Assembly: GCF_011369485.1 (NCBI RefSeq)
Contig: NZ_VXCA01000017.1
Span: 172,532-236,531, forward strand
DNA length: 64,000 nt
Direction of reading: 5' to 3'
Source of the DNA: Pseudomonas atagonensis
GTDB lineage: Bacteria; Pseudomonadota; Gammaproteobacteria; Pseudomonadales; Pseudomonadaceae
Shown: positions 15,865 through 25,007 of the stretch, one piece after another
Layout: every line of letters begins with the position of its first letter
Numbering within the stretch: the stretch's first letter is position 1
The notes under the pieces: generated by a model
What the model was told of the DNA's origin: nothing
Seen by the model: the letters and a program-made list of their open reading frames with translations, nothing else
The model's database searches: none
Translations under genes and position numbers: made by a program

Positions 15865-18474
15865 GTGCTTGAAGCCTACCGCAAACATATCGAAGAGCGT
15901 GCAGCCCTGGGTATCGTTCCCCAGCCGCTTAACGCCGAACAAACAGCAGGCCTGGTCGAGCTGCTGAAAAACCCTCCGGCTGGCGAAGAAGAATTCCTCG
16001 TTGACCTGATCACCAATCGCATTCCACCAGGCGTGGACGAAGCCGCTTATGTCAAAGCCGGTTTCCTGTCCGCTCTGGCCAAGGGCGAAGTTTCCTCCCC
16101 TCTGCTGGACAAGAAGCGCGCTGTAGAACTGCTCGGCACCATGCAGGGCGGCTACAACATCGTGACGCTGGTTGACCTGCTGGACGACGCCGAGCTGGCG
16201 CCAGTCGCTGCCGCGCAACTCAAGCACACCCTGCTGATGTTCGATGCGTTCCACGACGTCGCGGAAAAAGCCAAGAACGGCAACGTTCACGCCAAAGCCG
16301 TGCTGCAATCCTGGGCTGACGGCGAGTGGTTCAAGAACCGCCCGACCCTGGCCGACAAGATCAGCCTGCGCGTGTTCAAGGTGACTGGCGAAACCAACAC
16401 CGACGACTTGTCCCCTGCGCCAGACGCCTGGTCGCGTCCGGACATCCCGCTGCACGCCCTGGCCATGCTGAAAATGGCTCGCGACGGCATCGTTCCTGAT
16501 CAGCAGGGCGCCATCGGCCCGATGAAGCAGATCGAAGAAATGCGCGGTCAAGGCTTCCCGATCGCCTACGTCGGTGACGTGGTCGGTACCGGTTCCTCGC
16601 GTAAATCGGCGACCAACTCGGTGCTGTGGTTCTTCGGCGACGACGTTCCTTACGTACCGAACAAGCGTGCCGGCGGTTTCTGCTTCGGCAGCAAAATCGC
16701 TCCGATCTTCTACAACACCATGGAAGATGCCGGCGCACTGCCAATCGAGTTCGACGTTTCCAACATGCACATGGGCGACGTGATCGACCTGTACCCGCAT
16801 GCCGGCAAAGTCTGCAAGCACGGCACCGACGAAGTCCTGACCACCTTCGAAATGAAGACCCCGGTTCTGTTGGACGAAGTTCGTGCCGGCGGCCGTATCC
16901 CGCTGATCATCGGCCGTGGCCTGACCGAGAAGGCTCGTGCCGAACTGGGTCTGCCACCGTTCGACCTGTTCAAGAAGCCGGAAGCTCCGGCTGAAAGCAC
17001 CAAGGGCTTTACCCTGGCGCAGAAAATGGTCGGCAAGGCGTGTGGTCTGGCAGAAGGCCAAGGCGTTCGTCCTGGCACCTACTGCGAACCGAAAATGACT
17101 ACCGTGGGCTCTCAGGACACCACCGGTCCAATGACCCGTGACGAACTGAAAGACCTGGCGTGCCTGGGCTTCTCCGCTGATCTGGTGATGCAGTCGTTCT
17201 GCCACACCGCGGCTTATCCAAAGCCGATCGACGTGACCACCCACCACACCCTGCCTGACTTCATCATGACCCGCGGCGGCGTTTCCCTTCGTCCGGGCGA
17301 CGGCATCATCCACTCGTGGCTGAACCGCATGCTGCTGCCGGACACCGTTGGTACCGGTGGTGACTCGCACACCCGTTTCCCGATGGGCATCTCGTTCCCG
17401 GCCGGTTCCGGTCTGGTCGCGTTCGCCGCAGCCACCGGCGTCATGCCGCTGGACATGCCGGAATCGATCCTGGTGCGCTTCAAAGGCAAAATGAAACCTG
17501 GCATCACCCTGCGTGACCTGGTTCATGCGATTCCATACTTCGCCATTCAGAACGGTCTGCTGACCGTCGAGAAGAAAGGCAAGAAGAACGCCTTCTCCGG
17601 CCGCATCCTTGAGATCGAAGGTCTGGAAGGTCTGACCCTGGAACAGGCGTTCGAACTGTCCGACGCCTCGGCCGAACGTTCGGCTGCCGGTTGCACCATC
17701 AAGCTGTCGAAAGAGTCGATCACCGAGTACCTGCAGTCCAACGTCACCCTGCTGCGCTGGATGATCGGCGAAGGCTACGGCGACGCACGTACCCTGGAAC
17801 GTCGCGCTCAAGCGATGGAAGCCTGGATCGCCAACCCTGAGCTGATGGAAGCCGATGCCGACGCCGAATACGCCGAAGTCATCGAAATCGATCTGGCCGA
17901 CATCAGCGAGCCTGTACTGTGCGCGCCGAACGACCCGGACGACGCCCGTCTGCTGTCCAGCGTTGCTGGCGAGAAGATCGACGAAGTGTTCATCGGTTCG
18001 TGCATGACCAACATCGGTCACTTCCGCGCTGCCGGTAAACTGCTGGATCAGGTCAAGGGTCAGCTGCCAACCCGTCTGTGGCTGTCGCCGCCGACCAAAA
18101 TGGACGCTCACCAACTGACCGAAGAAGGCTACTACGGCATCTACGGCAAGGCTGGCGCTCGCATGGAAATGCCAGGCTGCTCGCTGTGCATGGGTAACCA
18201 GGCACGCGTTGAGCCGAACAGCACCGTGGTGTCGACGTCGACCCGTAACTTCCCGAACCGTCTGGGCGACGGCGCGAACGTCTACCTGGCTTCGGCCGAG
18301 CTGGCGTCCGTTGCTTCGATCCTGGGTCGCCTGCCGACCGTCGAGGAGTACATGGAATACGCTGGCAAGATCGACAGCATGGCGGCCGATATCTACCGCT
18401 ACCTGTCCTTCGACCAGATTGCCGAGTTCCGTGAAGCTGCTGCGAACGCCAACATCCCGGTCGTTCAAGCCTAA
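15865..18474 (+). CDS. acnB: aconitate hydratase B
   Basis: This is the main TCA-cycle aconitase, interconverting citrate and isocitrate with a 4Fe-4S cluster. It has 869 residues, the usual AcnB length. The domain order is HEAT-like (1-160), swivel (about 160-370) and the three aconitase domains. The cluster cysteines are in SCMTNIGHF and CSLCMGNQ. The start is the GTG at 15865 ([11 protein letters not shown], matching the family start MLEAYRKH), preceded by GAGGG at 15852-15856. An in-frame ATG at 15817 has no such support. A strong terminator follows the gene. Confidence 0.97.
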   Translation: MLEAYRKHIEERAALGIVPQPLNAEQTAGLVELLKNPPAGEEEFLVDLITNRIPPGVDEAAYVKAGFLSALAKGEVSSPLLDKKRAVELLGTMQGGYNIVTLVDLLDDAELAPVAAAQLKHTLLMFDAFHDVAEKAKNGNVHAKAVLQSWADGEWFKNRPTLADKISLRVFKVTGETNTDDLSPAPDAWSRPDIPLHALAMLKMARDGIVPDQQGAIGPMKQIEEMRGQGFPIAYVGDVVGTGSSRKSATNSVLWFFGDDVPYVPNKRAGGFCFGSKIAPIFYNTMEDAGALPIEFDVSNMHMGDVIDLYPHAGKVCKHGTDEVLTTFEMKTPVLLDEVRAGGRIPLIIGRGLTEKARAELGLPPFDLFKKPEAPAESTKGFTLAQKMVGKACGLAEGQGVRPGTYCEPKMTTVGSQDTTGPMTRDELKDLACLGFSADLVMQSFCHTAAYPKPIDVTTHHTLPDFIMTRGGVSLRPGDGIIHSWLNRMLLPDTVGTGGDSHTRFPMGISFPAGSGLVAFAAATGVMPLDMPESILVRFKGKMKPGITLRDLVHAIPYFAIQNGLLTVEKKGKKNAFSGRILEIEGLEGLTLEQAFELSDASAERSAAGCTIKLSKESITEYLQSNVTLLRWMIGEGYGDARTLERRAQAMEAWIANPELMEADADAEYAEVIEIDLADISEPVLCAPNDPDDARLLSSVAGEKIDEVFIGSCMTNIGHFRAAGKLLDQVKGQLPTRLWLSPPTKMDAHQLTEEGYYGIYGKAGARMEMPGCSLCMGNQARVEPNSTVVSTSTRNFPNRLGDGANVYLASAELASVASILGRLPTVEEYMEYAGKIDSMAADIYRYLSFDQIAEFREAAANANIPVVQA

Positions 18475-18490
18475 CGCTGCAACGCAATGA

Positions 18491-18527
18491 AAAACGCCGC
18501 CCATCGTGAGATGAGCGGCGTTTTTTT
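18491..18527. terminator. bidirectional intrinsic terminator
   Basis: The stem AAACGCCGC/GCGGCGTTT, extended by CATC/GATG pairing in the loop region, is followed by seven T on the plus strand and five T on the minus strand. It lies between the convergent acnB and SulP genes and can serve both. Confidence 0.9.
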
Positions 18528-18541
18528 ATGCCTCGCAACCA

Positions 18542-20188
18542 TCATGCGTTGAGTTTGAGGGCTTGCTGCACCGCGCCATCAACGCTCAAACCGCTGAGGA
18601 TCACACCGTTGCCCTGCACTTCGGGCAATGCCTCCAGCACCGCCAGCGCCTCATGCTTGAGACGCGCAAGAATCAACCGTTTGCCTTCCTGGTGCACCCG
18701 CAAAAAGAACTCCTGCATCGCTTCAATGCTGGTGCCATCCAGATCCGGCGTCTCCTCCAGACTGAGGATCACCGTGTGCACCGGCACATCCGAATGCCGG
18801 ATCAATCTTAAAGCCGCGCCGAGGATCCGCTCGACATTGGCAAAGAACAACGCTTCGCCCGGCCGCACGATCAATACGCCCGGCTCGGTGGTCGCCGTCG
18901 GATGGCGCTGCCGATCGACAAAGTCATGGCCGCCATCGATCCGCCCGAGCACTTGAATGTCTGCCGCTGACATTTGCTTGAGCATCAACAACACACTGAT
19001 CGCCACCGCCACCAACAAACCGTCCAGCACGCCCAACACCAGCACCGCCGCCACTGCGCACAACACCAGCACGCGATCACGACGCCAGATGAAATAACGC
19101 CCCAATGGCTGCAGGCTCAAACCGCGCCCCAACGCGTGCATGACAATCGCTGCCAGCACCGGCTCCGGGGTCCACGCGATCCACGGCAACACGGTCAGCA
19201 CGATAATCAGCACCACCAATGCCGCCACCCCGCCGGCCCAACGTGACGTGGCGCCTGCGGCTTCATTCGCCGACGTCGCCGAATAGCCCGCCCCCGCCGG
19301 CATGCCATGGAACAACCCGGACAACAGGTTCGACGCGCCCAGTGCCAGCAGATCGCGGTTGGATGTCACGCGATCACCATGCTTGAGCGCATATGAGCTG
19401 ATCGAGCCATAAGACTCCGCATACAGAATCATCACCAGCGCAAATCCCACCTCGCCCAGCCGCAGCCAGTCGGCGAATGGCAATGCCGGCAGGTTCGGCA
19501 CTTCAAGGCTCAAGTCGATCACGCCGATCATCTTCACGCCATAGGCAGGCAAGTTCAGCCATTGGCCGGCGGCAATGCCGATCACCACCACCAGCAAACC
19601 ACCGGGCAGGTGTGGCAACCGCGAAAAGACTGCCAGCAGCAACAATGCCACCGCTGCGACAGCCGCCGCCGACCAATTCCATTGTGGCAACTGTTCCAAC
19701 AGTTGCGGGGCGAAGCGCACCAGATTGGCATCGGTCAGGTGCACGCCGACCACGCTGGCGACCTGCTTGAGAATGATCGTCAGCGCCAAACCGAAGGTGA
19801 ACCCGCGCAACACCGGTTTGGCGATGAAGGCCGTGACGCTGCCCAGACGAAAGATCCCGGCCAGCACAAATAGCGCGCCCGTGACCAGAACCAGGCCGAC
19901 CGCCAGTGTCGAGCGCAATTGCGCATCACCGTTAGCCAGCGTCGCCGTGGCTGCCGCCAGGACCGCCGCAGAAGACGATGTCGCCGACACAATGGCAAAG
20001 CGGCTGGTGCCAAACAACCCGTAACACAGCAATCCGGCAAACAGTGCGATCACCCCGGCCTGAGGCGCCAGTGCGGCGATGGTCGAATAGGCCACGGCTT
20101 CGGGTAGCAACAGCCCGGCAATCGACAGACCGGCCAATACATCCTGCCAGCGGTTGGGTGGTTCTACAGGTGGCGGGGCGTTCGACAA
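18542..20188 (-). CDS. SulP-family anion transporter with STAS domain
   Basis: This inner-membrane anion transporter has about 548 residues. The N-terminal SulP transmembrane region has 10-12 hydrophobic segments starting at DVLAGLSIAGLLLPEAVAYS. The C-terminal STAS domain (about 430-545) contains LDGTSIEAMQEFF in place of the usual DSSG-type loop. Family substrates are sulfate, bicarbonate or dicarboxylates; the one used here is unknown. The first possible start, a GTG at 20242, lies inside the terminator of the upstream gene. I therefore place the start at the TTG at 20188 (SNAPPPVEPPNRW), which has TCTGGAGA at the correct distance. Confidence 0.85.
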   Translation of the reverse strand: MSNAPPPVEPPNRWQDVLAGLSIAGLLLPEAVAYSTIAALAPQAGVIALFAGLLCYGLFGTSRFAIVSATSSSAAVLAAATATLANGDAQLRSTLAVGLVLVTGALFVLAGIFRLGSVTAFIAKPVLRGFTFGLALTIILKQVASVVGVHLTDANLVRFAPQLLEQLPQWNWSAAAVAAVALLLLAVFSRLPHLPGGLLVVVIGIAAGQWLNLPAYGVKMIGVIDLSLEVPNLPALPFADWLRLGEVGFALVMILYAESYGSISSYALKHGDRVTSNRDLLALGASNLLSGLFHGMPAGAGYSATSANEAAGATSRWAGGVAALVVLIIVLTVLPWIAWTPEPVLAAIVMHALGRGLSLQPLGRYFIWRRDRVLVLCAVAAVLVLGVLDGLLVAVAISVLLMLKQMSAADIQVLGRIDGGHDFVDRQRHPTATTEPGVLIVRPGEALFFANVERILGAALRLIRHSDVPVHTVILSLEETPDLDGTSIEAMQEFFLRVHQEGKRLILARLKHEALAVLEALPEVQGNGVILSGLSVDGAVQQALKLNA

Positions 20189-20205
20189 TCCACTGTCTCC
20201 AGACG

Positions 20206-20239
20206 AAAAAAAGCCGCTGTGCGCATCACGCACAGCGGC
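20206..20239 (-). terminator. intrinsic terminator after the amino-acid transporter
   Basis: On the minus strand a perfect 11-base stem GCCGCTGTGCG/CGCACAGCGGC with a five-base loop is followed by seven T. It lies 30 bases beyond the transporter stop codon and just upstream of the SulP start. Confidence 0.92.
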
Positions 20240-20268
20240 CACTGTAGCTGAGTATCTGAAGCTTTGGC

Positions 20269-21549
20269 TTACGCCGTCAGCGAATAAATCAACGCCGAAA
20301 TCGCCACCAGACCTACCGCCGTGACAAACACGTTCGACGCCTGGCCACGATAGCGCGCCATCGCCGGCACTTTACGGATCGCGTACATCGGCATCAGGAA
20401 CAGGATCGCCGCGATGACCGGGCCACCGATGGTTTCGATCATGCCGAGAATGCTCGGATTGAGGGTCGCGACGATCCAGCACACCACCAGCATGAACGCG
20501 GCGACGATACGGTCCAGTGCCTTGGCGCCCGGACGCTTGCCGCTCTTGACGATCAGGCCCTTCAGGCCTTCGCTGGCACCGATGTAGTGACCGAGGAACG
20601 ACTTGGAGATGGCCACGAACGCAATCAACGGCGCTGCGAAGGCGATGGTCGGGTTGCTGAAATGGTTGGCCAGGTACGACAGGATCGACAGATTCTGCGC
20701 CTTGGCTTCAGCCAGTTGTTCCGGCGACAGGGTCAGTACACAACTGAAGACGAAGAACAGCACCATCACCACCATCAGCAGGTGGGCGCGGCAGAGAATC
20801 TGCGAGCTGCGCTGGTCAGCGTTAGCGCCGTAACGGCGTTTCTGATCCACCGCAAACGCCGAAATGATCGGTGAGTGGTTGAACGAGAACACCATCACCG
20901 GAATCGCCAGCCACAGCGTGTGCAACAACGCCGACGGCGCCGGCACTTGCGAAGCGGTGGTGAGGATGCCGCCGTTCCAGTGCGGGATCAGGTAAACGGC
21001 AAGGAACAACAGCGCGACAATGAACGGGTAGACCATCAGGCTCATCGCCTTGACGATCGCTTGCTCGCCGCAACGCACCACGGCCAGCAGGCCGAGGATC
21101 AGCACGAACGACAGCAGCGCGCGCGGTGGCGGCGTGATGTGCAGTTGGTGTTCGAGGAAACTGGCGACCGTGTTGGTCAGGCCGACGCTGTAGATCAACA
21201 GGATCGGGAAGATGGCGAAGAAGTACAGCAAGGTGATCAGTGCACCGGCCTTGATACCGAAATGCTGCTCGACCACTTCGGTAATGTCGGCGCCTTCGCG
21301 ACCGGACAGCACAAAACGGGTCAGGCCACGGTGTGCGAAGAACGTCATCGGGAATGCCAGCAGCGCAAGGATCACCAGCGGCCAGAAGCCACCCAGCCCT
21401 GCGTTGATCGGCAAAAACAGTGTGCCGGCGCCGATGGCCGTCCCAAACAGTCCCAACATCCAGGTGGTGTCCTGGCGATTCCAGCTCGAAAGTTCAGCGG
21501 GTGCTGCTGCATCAAAGCGTTCGTCAACGCTATTGGCCTGATCATTCAT
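20269..21549 (-). CDS. SdaC-like hydroxy/aromatic amino-acid permease
   Basis: This inner-membrane permease of 426 residues belongs to the HAAAP family, which includes the serine transporter SdaC, the threonine transporter TdcC and tryptophan/tyrosine permeases. About 11 hydrophobic segments are visible. Family features include GTAIGAGTLFLPINAG near the N-terminus, and VFSFNHSPIISAFAVDQK, a serine/threonine-permease-like sequence. Start 21549 (MNDQANSVDE) has GGAG about ten bases upstream. The frame is open further upstream, but that part is low-similarity. A strong terminator follows. It is most likely a serine transporter, but substrate choice within the family is not readable here. Confidence 0.87.
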   Translation of the reverse strand: MNDQANSVDERFDAAAPAELSSWNRQDTTWMLGLFGTAIGAGTLFLPINAGLGGFWPLVILALLAFPMTFFAHRGLTRFVLSGREGADITEVVEQHFGIKAGALITLLYFFAIFPILLIYSVGLTNTVASFLEHQLHITPPPRALLSFVLILGLLAVVRCGEQAIVKAMSLMVYPFIVALLFLAVYLIPHWNGGILTTASQVPAPSALLHTLWLAIPVMVFSFNHSPIISAFAVDQKRRYGANADQRSSQILCRAHLLMVVMVLFFVFSCVLTLSPEQLAEAKAQNLSILSYLANHFSNPTIAFAAPLIAFVAISKSFLGHYIGASEGLKGLIVKSGKRPGAKALDRIVAAFMLVVCWIVATLNPSILGMIETIGGPVIAAILFLMPMYAIRKVPAMARYRGQASNVFVTAVGLVAISALIYSLTA

Positions 21550-21803
21550 CCGGTCGGATCTCCGCATTCCGGTCACTTGCCACTCGGTCAGGACGCGTCG
21601 GAAAAAACCGACAGACATGCTCCGGCCGAAACAGGGGCGCGATTCTCCGCGATAAATGAGCAGAAGCAAAGACTTAGCTGAGGAATGGTTGTGCGGAGCA
21701 GATCAGTGGAGTGTCGTTTTTGGGCAAATGTCTGTCGGCAACAGGTACGTAGAATGTCGTTATCTGAAAAGCACCTATACCTCGCATAACCGGGAAAACC
21801 TGA
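21550..21803. other. intergenic stretch, no gene recognised
   Basis: This 254-bp space lies upstream of the permease gene (minus strand) and downstream of a small minus-strand gene. It is visibly AT-richer than its surroundings. A plus-strand open frame crosses it but has no ribosome-binding site and no protein-like composition. The permease promoter is expected here, but no clear box was identified. Confidence 0.5.
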
Positions 21804-21974
21804 TCAGATCGTTCGACCCAACAAAAATCCAAGTGACCAGCAAAAAATTCCAAATGCTAGCGTCGCCCAGATCGTGAACATATCGCCTTTGTCCTTGAGG
21901 CGCATTCTTTCAGCCCATTCATCGTGTTCCCGCTCCATTTCTTCCATTCTGGCCTTACGATCATAGGTACTCAC
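21804..21974 (-). CDS. small single-span membrane protein
   Basis: This is a hypothetical protein of 56 residues. The N-terminal 30 residues are highly charged and probably helical (RKARMEEMEREHDEWAERMR). One hydrophobic span follows (MFTIWATLAFGIFCWSLGFLLG) with a short Arg-containing tail. The start is a GTG at 21974 with AAGGAAAT nine bases upstream. The frame extends 17 codons further, but only from rare start codons. It is the last of three tiny frames on this strand that share a charged-helix and membrane-span design. No family was recognised. Confidence 0.55.
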   Translation of the reverse strand: MSTYDRKARMEEMEREHDEWAERMRLKDKGDMFTIWATLAFGIFCWSLGFLLGRTI

Positions 21975-22025
21975 GTTGATTTCCTTTTCTTGGTTCACAG
22001 ATCTGAAGGTGGAAAAACCCAACAA

Positions 22026-22106
22026 TTAAAACTTGAAGAATACGCCTGATATCGCAGTGATTGCGGTCACCACTGCAGCCAACACAGCGATCGGATATAA
22101 ATTCAT
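22026..22106 (-). CDS. tiny hydrophobic open frame, coupled or frameshifted
   Basis: A 26-residue hydrophobic peptide (MNLYPIAVLAAVVTAITAIS, then GVFFKF) starts with an ATG that overlaps the TGA of the preceding frame (ATGA). Alone it would be a bare membrane span. Read in the -1 frame from the upstream 37-residue frame it would give one charged-helix plus membrane-span protein, the same design as the neighbour at 21804-21974. It is therefore either a translationally coupled micro-gene, the second half of a frameshift-expressed protein, or the remnant of an indel mutation. Confidence 0.4.
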   Translation of the reverse strand: MNLYPIAVLAAVVTAITAISGVFFKF

Positions 22107-22216
22107 CTCTCTCTTAAGCTTTTTTTCTTCCACCAGAAGTTTCTTTCAGCCACAAGCTTCCTTGATTCGTTCTCCAGCCTTTCGAGCTCCAGATTTTCAC
22201 GATTGTTCTTGAGCAT
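22103..22216 (-). CDS. tiny charged open frame with a strong ribosome-binding site
   Basis: This frame encodes 37 residues, mostly charged (MLKNNRENLELERLENESRK, then LVAERNFWWKKKSLRER). AAGGAAGG lies six bases before the ATG at 22216, a better ribosome-binding site than many full-length genes here have. The frame contains a run of seven A (plus-strand T run at 22120-22126) shortly before its stop, and the -1 frame continues into the hydrophobic frame at 22026-22106. No family was recognised. Confidence 0.45.
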   Translation of the reverse strand: MLKNNRENLELERLENESRKLVAERNFWWKKKSLRER

Positions 22217-22462
22217 TCGCCTTCCTTGGCTACTGGCAATCACTGCCCGGGCTGCTTTGTGCCCTCATGATTCCCTATTCATCCCGTACCAGATAGCGGA
22301 TGAATCCTGCAGATTTGTAGGCAAATTCCGCGATTTACGTAGCTATTCACCTGCCGACGCAGCCCTTTGAAATATCCGACAACTTCCAGACCAAACGACC
22401 TTACAAAACCCGCCGCATCGTCTAGCGTGTGATGAGTCCCCTGCCCTGCGGAGTCTCTGCCC
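22217..22462. other. divergent intergenic region, no gene recognised
   Basis: This 246-bp space separates the tiny minus-strand frames from the tautomerase gene and must hold promoters for both. The left half is AT-rich. No specific operator or conserved RNA was recognised. Confidence 0.4.
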
Positions 22463-22846
22463 ATGCCCCTCGTTCGCGTCGAACTGAAAAAACGCACCGA
22501 TGCCACTTTTGCCAGGCGCGTCGGCGAGCAGATCTATGCCGCCATGCGCAGCACCATCAACGTGCCGGAGCACGATAACTTCCAGATCCTCAATGAACAC
22601 GACGGCGAGCACTTCATCTTTGACCCGCAATACCTGGGCATACAGCGCAGCGACGAACTGGTGATCATCCAGATCACCCTCAACGAAGGCCGAACCCTGG
22701 AGCAGAAAAAAGCGCTGTACCAGACCATCGCGCAAAGCCTGAACGCGCAACTGGGCATTCGCCTGGAAGACGTGTTCATCAATCTGGTGGAAGTGAAAAA
22801 AGAAAACTGGTCGTTCGGCAACGGCGTCGCTCAATACGCCAGTTGA
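22463..22846 (+). CDS. tautomerase-superfamily protein
   Basis: This protein of 127 residues belongs to the tautomerase superfamily (4-oxalocrotonate tautomerase / malonate semialdehyde decarboxylase type). The N-terminal MPLVRVEL places Pro2 as the catalytic base after Met removal. NWSFGNGVAQY near the C-terminus matches the longer MSAD-like members. The length is twice that of 4-OT, so one chain carries two beta-alpha-beta units. The substrate is not known. It stands about 110 bp before a hydroxyacid dehydrogenase and may be co-expressed with it. Confidence 0.83.
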   Translation: MPLVRVELKKRTDATFARRVGEQIYAAMRSTINVPEHDNFQILNEHDGEHFIFDPQYLGIQRSDELVIIQITLNEGRTLEQKKALYQTIAQSLNAQLGIRLEDVFINLVEVKKENWSFGNGVAQYAS

Positions 22847-22959
22847 TCCCTGCCAAGGCCTGATACGGGGGGCAGCGCCACCCTTGCCAAACCGCTCTGG
22901 AATCAGCACTCTGACACGACTTTCGCGACCGAACCGCCATGGATCTGAGGAGCCGCGCA

Positions 22960-23928
22960 ATGCCCGCCACCGTTCTGGTACTGGTTGAAACCATCAATGA
23001 CTATTTGCCGATTCTCGAACATCAGGGCTTTCACCTGATTCTCGCGCCGACCCCTGCCGAACGTGCGCAAGCCATCGCCACTCAGGGTGCGCGCATCGAC
23101 GCCGTGCTGACCCGTGGCCCGCTCGGCCTGACCGCCGATGAAATCGCCGCACTGCCTGCCCTGAAGATCATCACGGTGATCGGCGCCGGTTACGAACAGG
23201 TCGACCTGCAAGCCGCCAGTGATCGCGGGATTACCGTGACCAATGGTGCAGGGGTCAACGCCTCGTCGGTGGCGGATCATGCGATGGCCATGCTGCTGGC
23301 GCTGGTGCGTGACATCCCGCGTTGCGATGCGGCGGTGCGCCGTGGGGAGTGGCCGAAAATCATGCGCCCGTCACTGGCCGGCAAAAGGCTGGGCATTCTC
23401 GGTCTCGGTGCCGTGGGCATGGCGATTGCCAAACGCGCCGGGCTGGGTTTTGACATGGACATCAGTTACCACAGCCGTCAGGTGCGCAGCGATGTGCCCT
23501 ACGCGTTCTGCTCGACGCCGACTGAACTGGCGCGGGCCTCGGACTTTCTGATCGTCGCCACGCCCGGCGGGATCGGCACCCAGCATCTTGTGACGCGTTC
23601 GGTGCTCGATGCGCTCGGGCCGAAAGGTTTCATCGTCAACATTGCCCGCGCCAGCGTGATTGCCACGGCGGATCTGATTACCGCGCTTGAGCAGCGGCGC
23701 ATTGCCGGCGCGGCGCTGGACGTATTCGACCACGAGCCGCAGGTGCCGGATGCCCTGAAATCCTTGAGCAATGTGTTGTTGACGCCGCACGTCGCCGGGC
23801 TGTCACCGGAGGCGACCCAAGGTACTGTGGAACTGGTCGGCAAAAACCTTGTGGCGTTCTTTTCCGGGCAACCGGTGCTCACGCCGATTCAACTGCCGCC
23901 GAAAATCAGCAATCAGCGCGTGCACTAA
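22960..23928 (+). CDS. D-isomer-specific 2-hydroxyacid dehydrogenase
   Basis: This NAD(P)-dependent oxidoreductase of 322 residues belongs to the family of glyoxylate/hydroxypyruvate reductase and phosphoglycerate dehydrogenase. The Rossmann dinucleotide motif is GILGLGAVGMAIAKRAG, and the catalytic residues lie in NIARASVI (Arg), DVFDHEP (Glu) and LTPHVAG (His). Start 22960 has GAGGAG nine bases upstream. The gene ends tail-to-tail with tssA; the two overlap by four bases, so it marks the edge of the type VI locus. A role in that system is not suggested. Confidence 0.9.
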   Translation: MPATVLVLVETINDYLPILEHQGFHLILAPTPAERAQAIATQGARIDAVLTRGPLGLTADEIAALPALKIITVIGAGYEQVDLQAASDRGITVTNGAGVNASSVADHAMAMLLALVRDIPRCDAAVRRGEWPKIMRPSLAGKRLGILGLGAVGMAIAKRAGLGFDMDISYHSRQVRSDVPYAFCSTPTELARASDFLIVATPGGIGTQHLVTRSVLDALGPKGFIVNIARASVIATADLITALEQRRIAGAALDVFDHEPQVPDALKSLSNVLLTPHVAGLSPEATQGTVELVGKNLVAFFSGQPVLTPIQLPPKISNQRVH

Positions 23929-25007
23929 AGCACGCCCAGTAACGTCCACAAACGTCGTGATTCGGCGTCGGCGCTGATCAACTCACCGAGCAACTCGCTC
24001 AACGGTTTGTTGCCCCACTCGACCCCGCGCCGGATCAGATACGGCACCGGGCTGTGGGGCTCGGTACGCGCCAGGTATTCGGCGATCAACAGCAGTTGCC
24101 GGTACGCTTCTTCGCGACTGGCGGGCTCACGGAATACCTGTGCAACCGGCGCCTGTTCTTCAGGCGCCGCGACGGCAATGGGCGTTTCGGCCTGTGGCGC
24201 TGGCGGCGCCGGTTGTTGTGGGTGCATGGCAATAAACTCCTGAACCAGCATCAGCAGCGCCTGAATGGTTTCCTGCAACGGGCGCAATCCCGGCCCCTGA
24301 TCCCCCAGATAGGCATCGCTCCAACTGTCGAGTCGTCGCAGATGTTGCAGGCTCAGCAGCAGATTGCCCTGCGTGCGCAGCCAGAACGCCAAAGGCGTGG
24401 CGCGAATCTGATCGTTGAGCTTTTTCTGTTCGTTGCGCGCGGTTTCCGCAGAGGTCTTGGCGTTTTTGCTGTCGTTGGCCTGCACCTGTTGAATCTGCAC
24501 ACGACGCCAGACTTCAAGGGTGTAACCCTCGAAATCACTGTTGCGGCTGCCGAACAGCGGCACCCGGGTGAGCAGCACTTCCGTGTACCGACGCACCAGC
24601 CACTCCAGCGGAATCACCCGCCACGACTGATCGCCGTCCTCGGCCTGCGGGTGCAGGTGTTCGGGAAAGCGCTCGCACAAACCGGCGATCAGCGCCAGGC
24701 TGCCGGGCAAACCGTCCAGCGCTTGCAGATGCAGCCAGGCCTCGCCGAGCCAGGCGCTGAGCATCAGATCCTTGCTGCGTTCCAGCAACAACGTAGTGGT
24801 GAGTTTTTCGACTTCCGGCCAGTTCGCGCGTTTGAGCGTTGATTGCCAGACGCCGGTCGGCAGGCTGGCGTCATCCTCACGACGCAGGTCGCGCAACTGG
24901 TCGAACTCGCGTTCGTAACGCAGATCGACACCGCAGGGCGCGTCCGCGCTGATCGGCGCAAGCAACTGATCAATCAGGTCGGGCAACGGGGTGGAAGGCA
25001 GGCTCAC
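23925..25007 (-). CDS. tssA: type VI secretion protein TssA
   Basis: This is the cap/baseplate-associated coordinator of sheath assembly. The product has 360 residues. The ImpA N-terminal domain is clear (PCGVDLRYEREFDQLRDLRREDD, about 24-46). A variable middle contains an alanine/proline/glutamine-rich linker (about 265-295). The C-terminal region (REEAYRQLLLIAEYLARTEPHSPVPYLIRRG) is the VasJ/TssA-type end. The gene overlaps tssM by an ATGA and is last in the leftward tssJ-K-L-M-A operon, the order of P. aeruginosa HSI-III. Confidence 0.92.
   Translation of the reverse strand: MSLPSTPLPDLIDQLLAPISADAPCGVDLRYEREFDQLRDLRREDDASLPTGVWQSTLKRANWPEVEKLTTTLLLERSKDLMLSAWLGEAWLHLQALDGLPGSLALIAGLCERFPEHLHPQAEDGDQSWRVIPLEWLVRRYTEVLLTRVPLFGSRNSDFEGYTLEVWRRVQIQQVQANDSKNAKTSAETARNEQKKLNDQIRATPLAFWLRTQGNLLLSLQHLRRLDSWSDAYLGDQGPGLRPLQETIQALLMLVQEFIAMHPQQPAPPAPQAETPIAVAAPEEQAPVAQVFREPASREEAYRQLLLIAEYLARTEPHSPVPYLIRRGVEWGNKPLSELLGELISADAESRRLWTLLGVL

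Noticed and set aside
15769..18504. 911-codon minus-strand frame opposite acnB
   Set aside because: Antisense shadow of a highly expressed, strongly codon-biased gene; no protein-family features.
21656..21877. 73-codon plus-strand frame in the permease upstream region
   Set aside because: No ribosome-binding site, mixed composition, and it overlaps the better supported small minus-strand gene.
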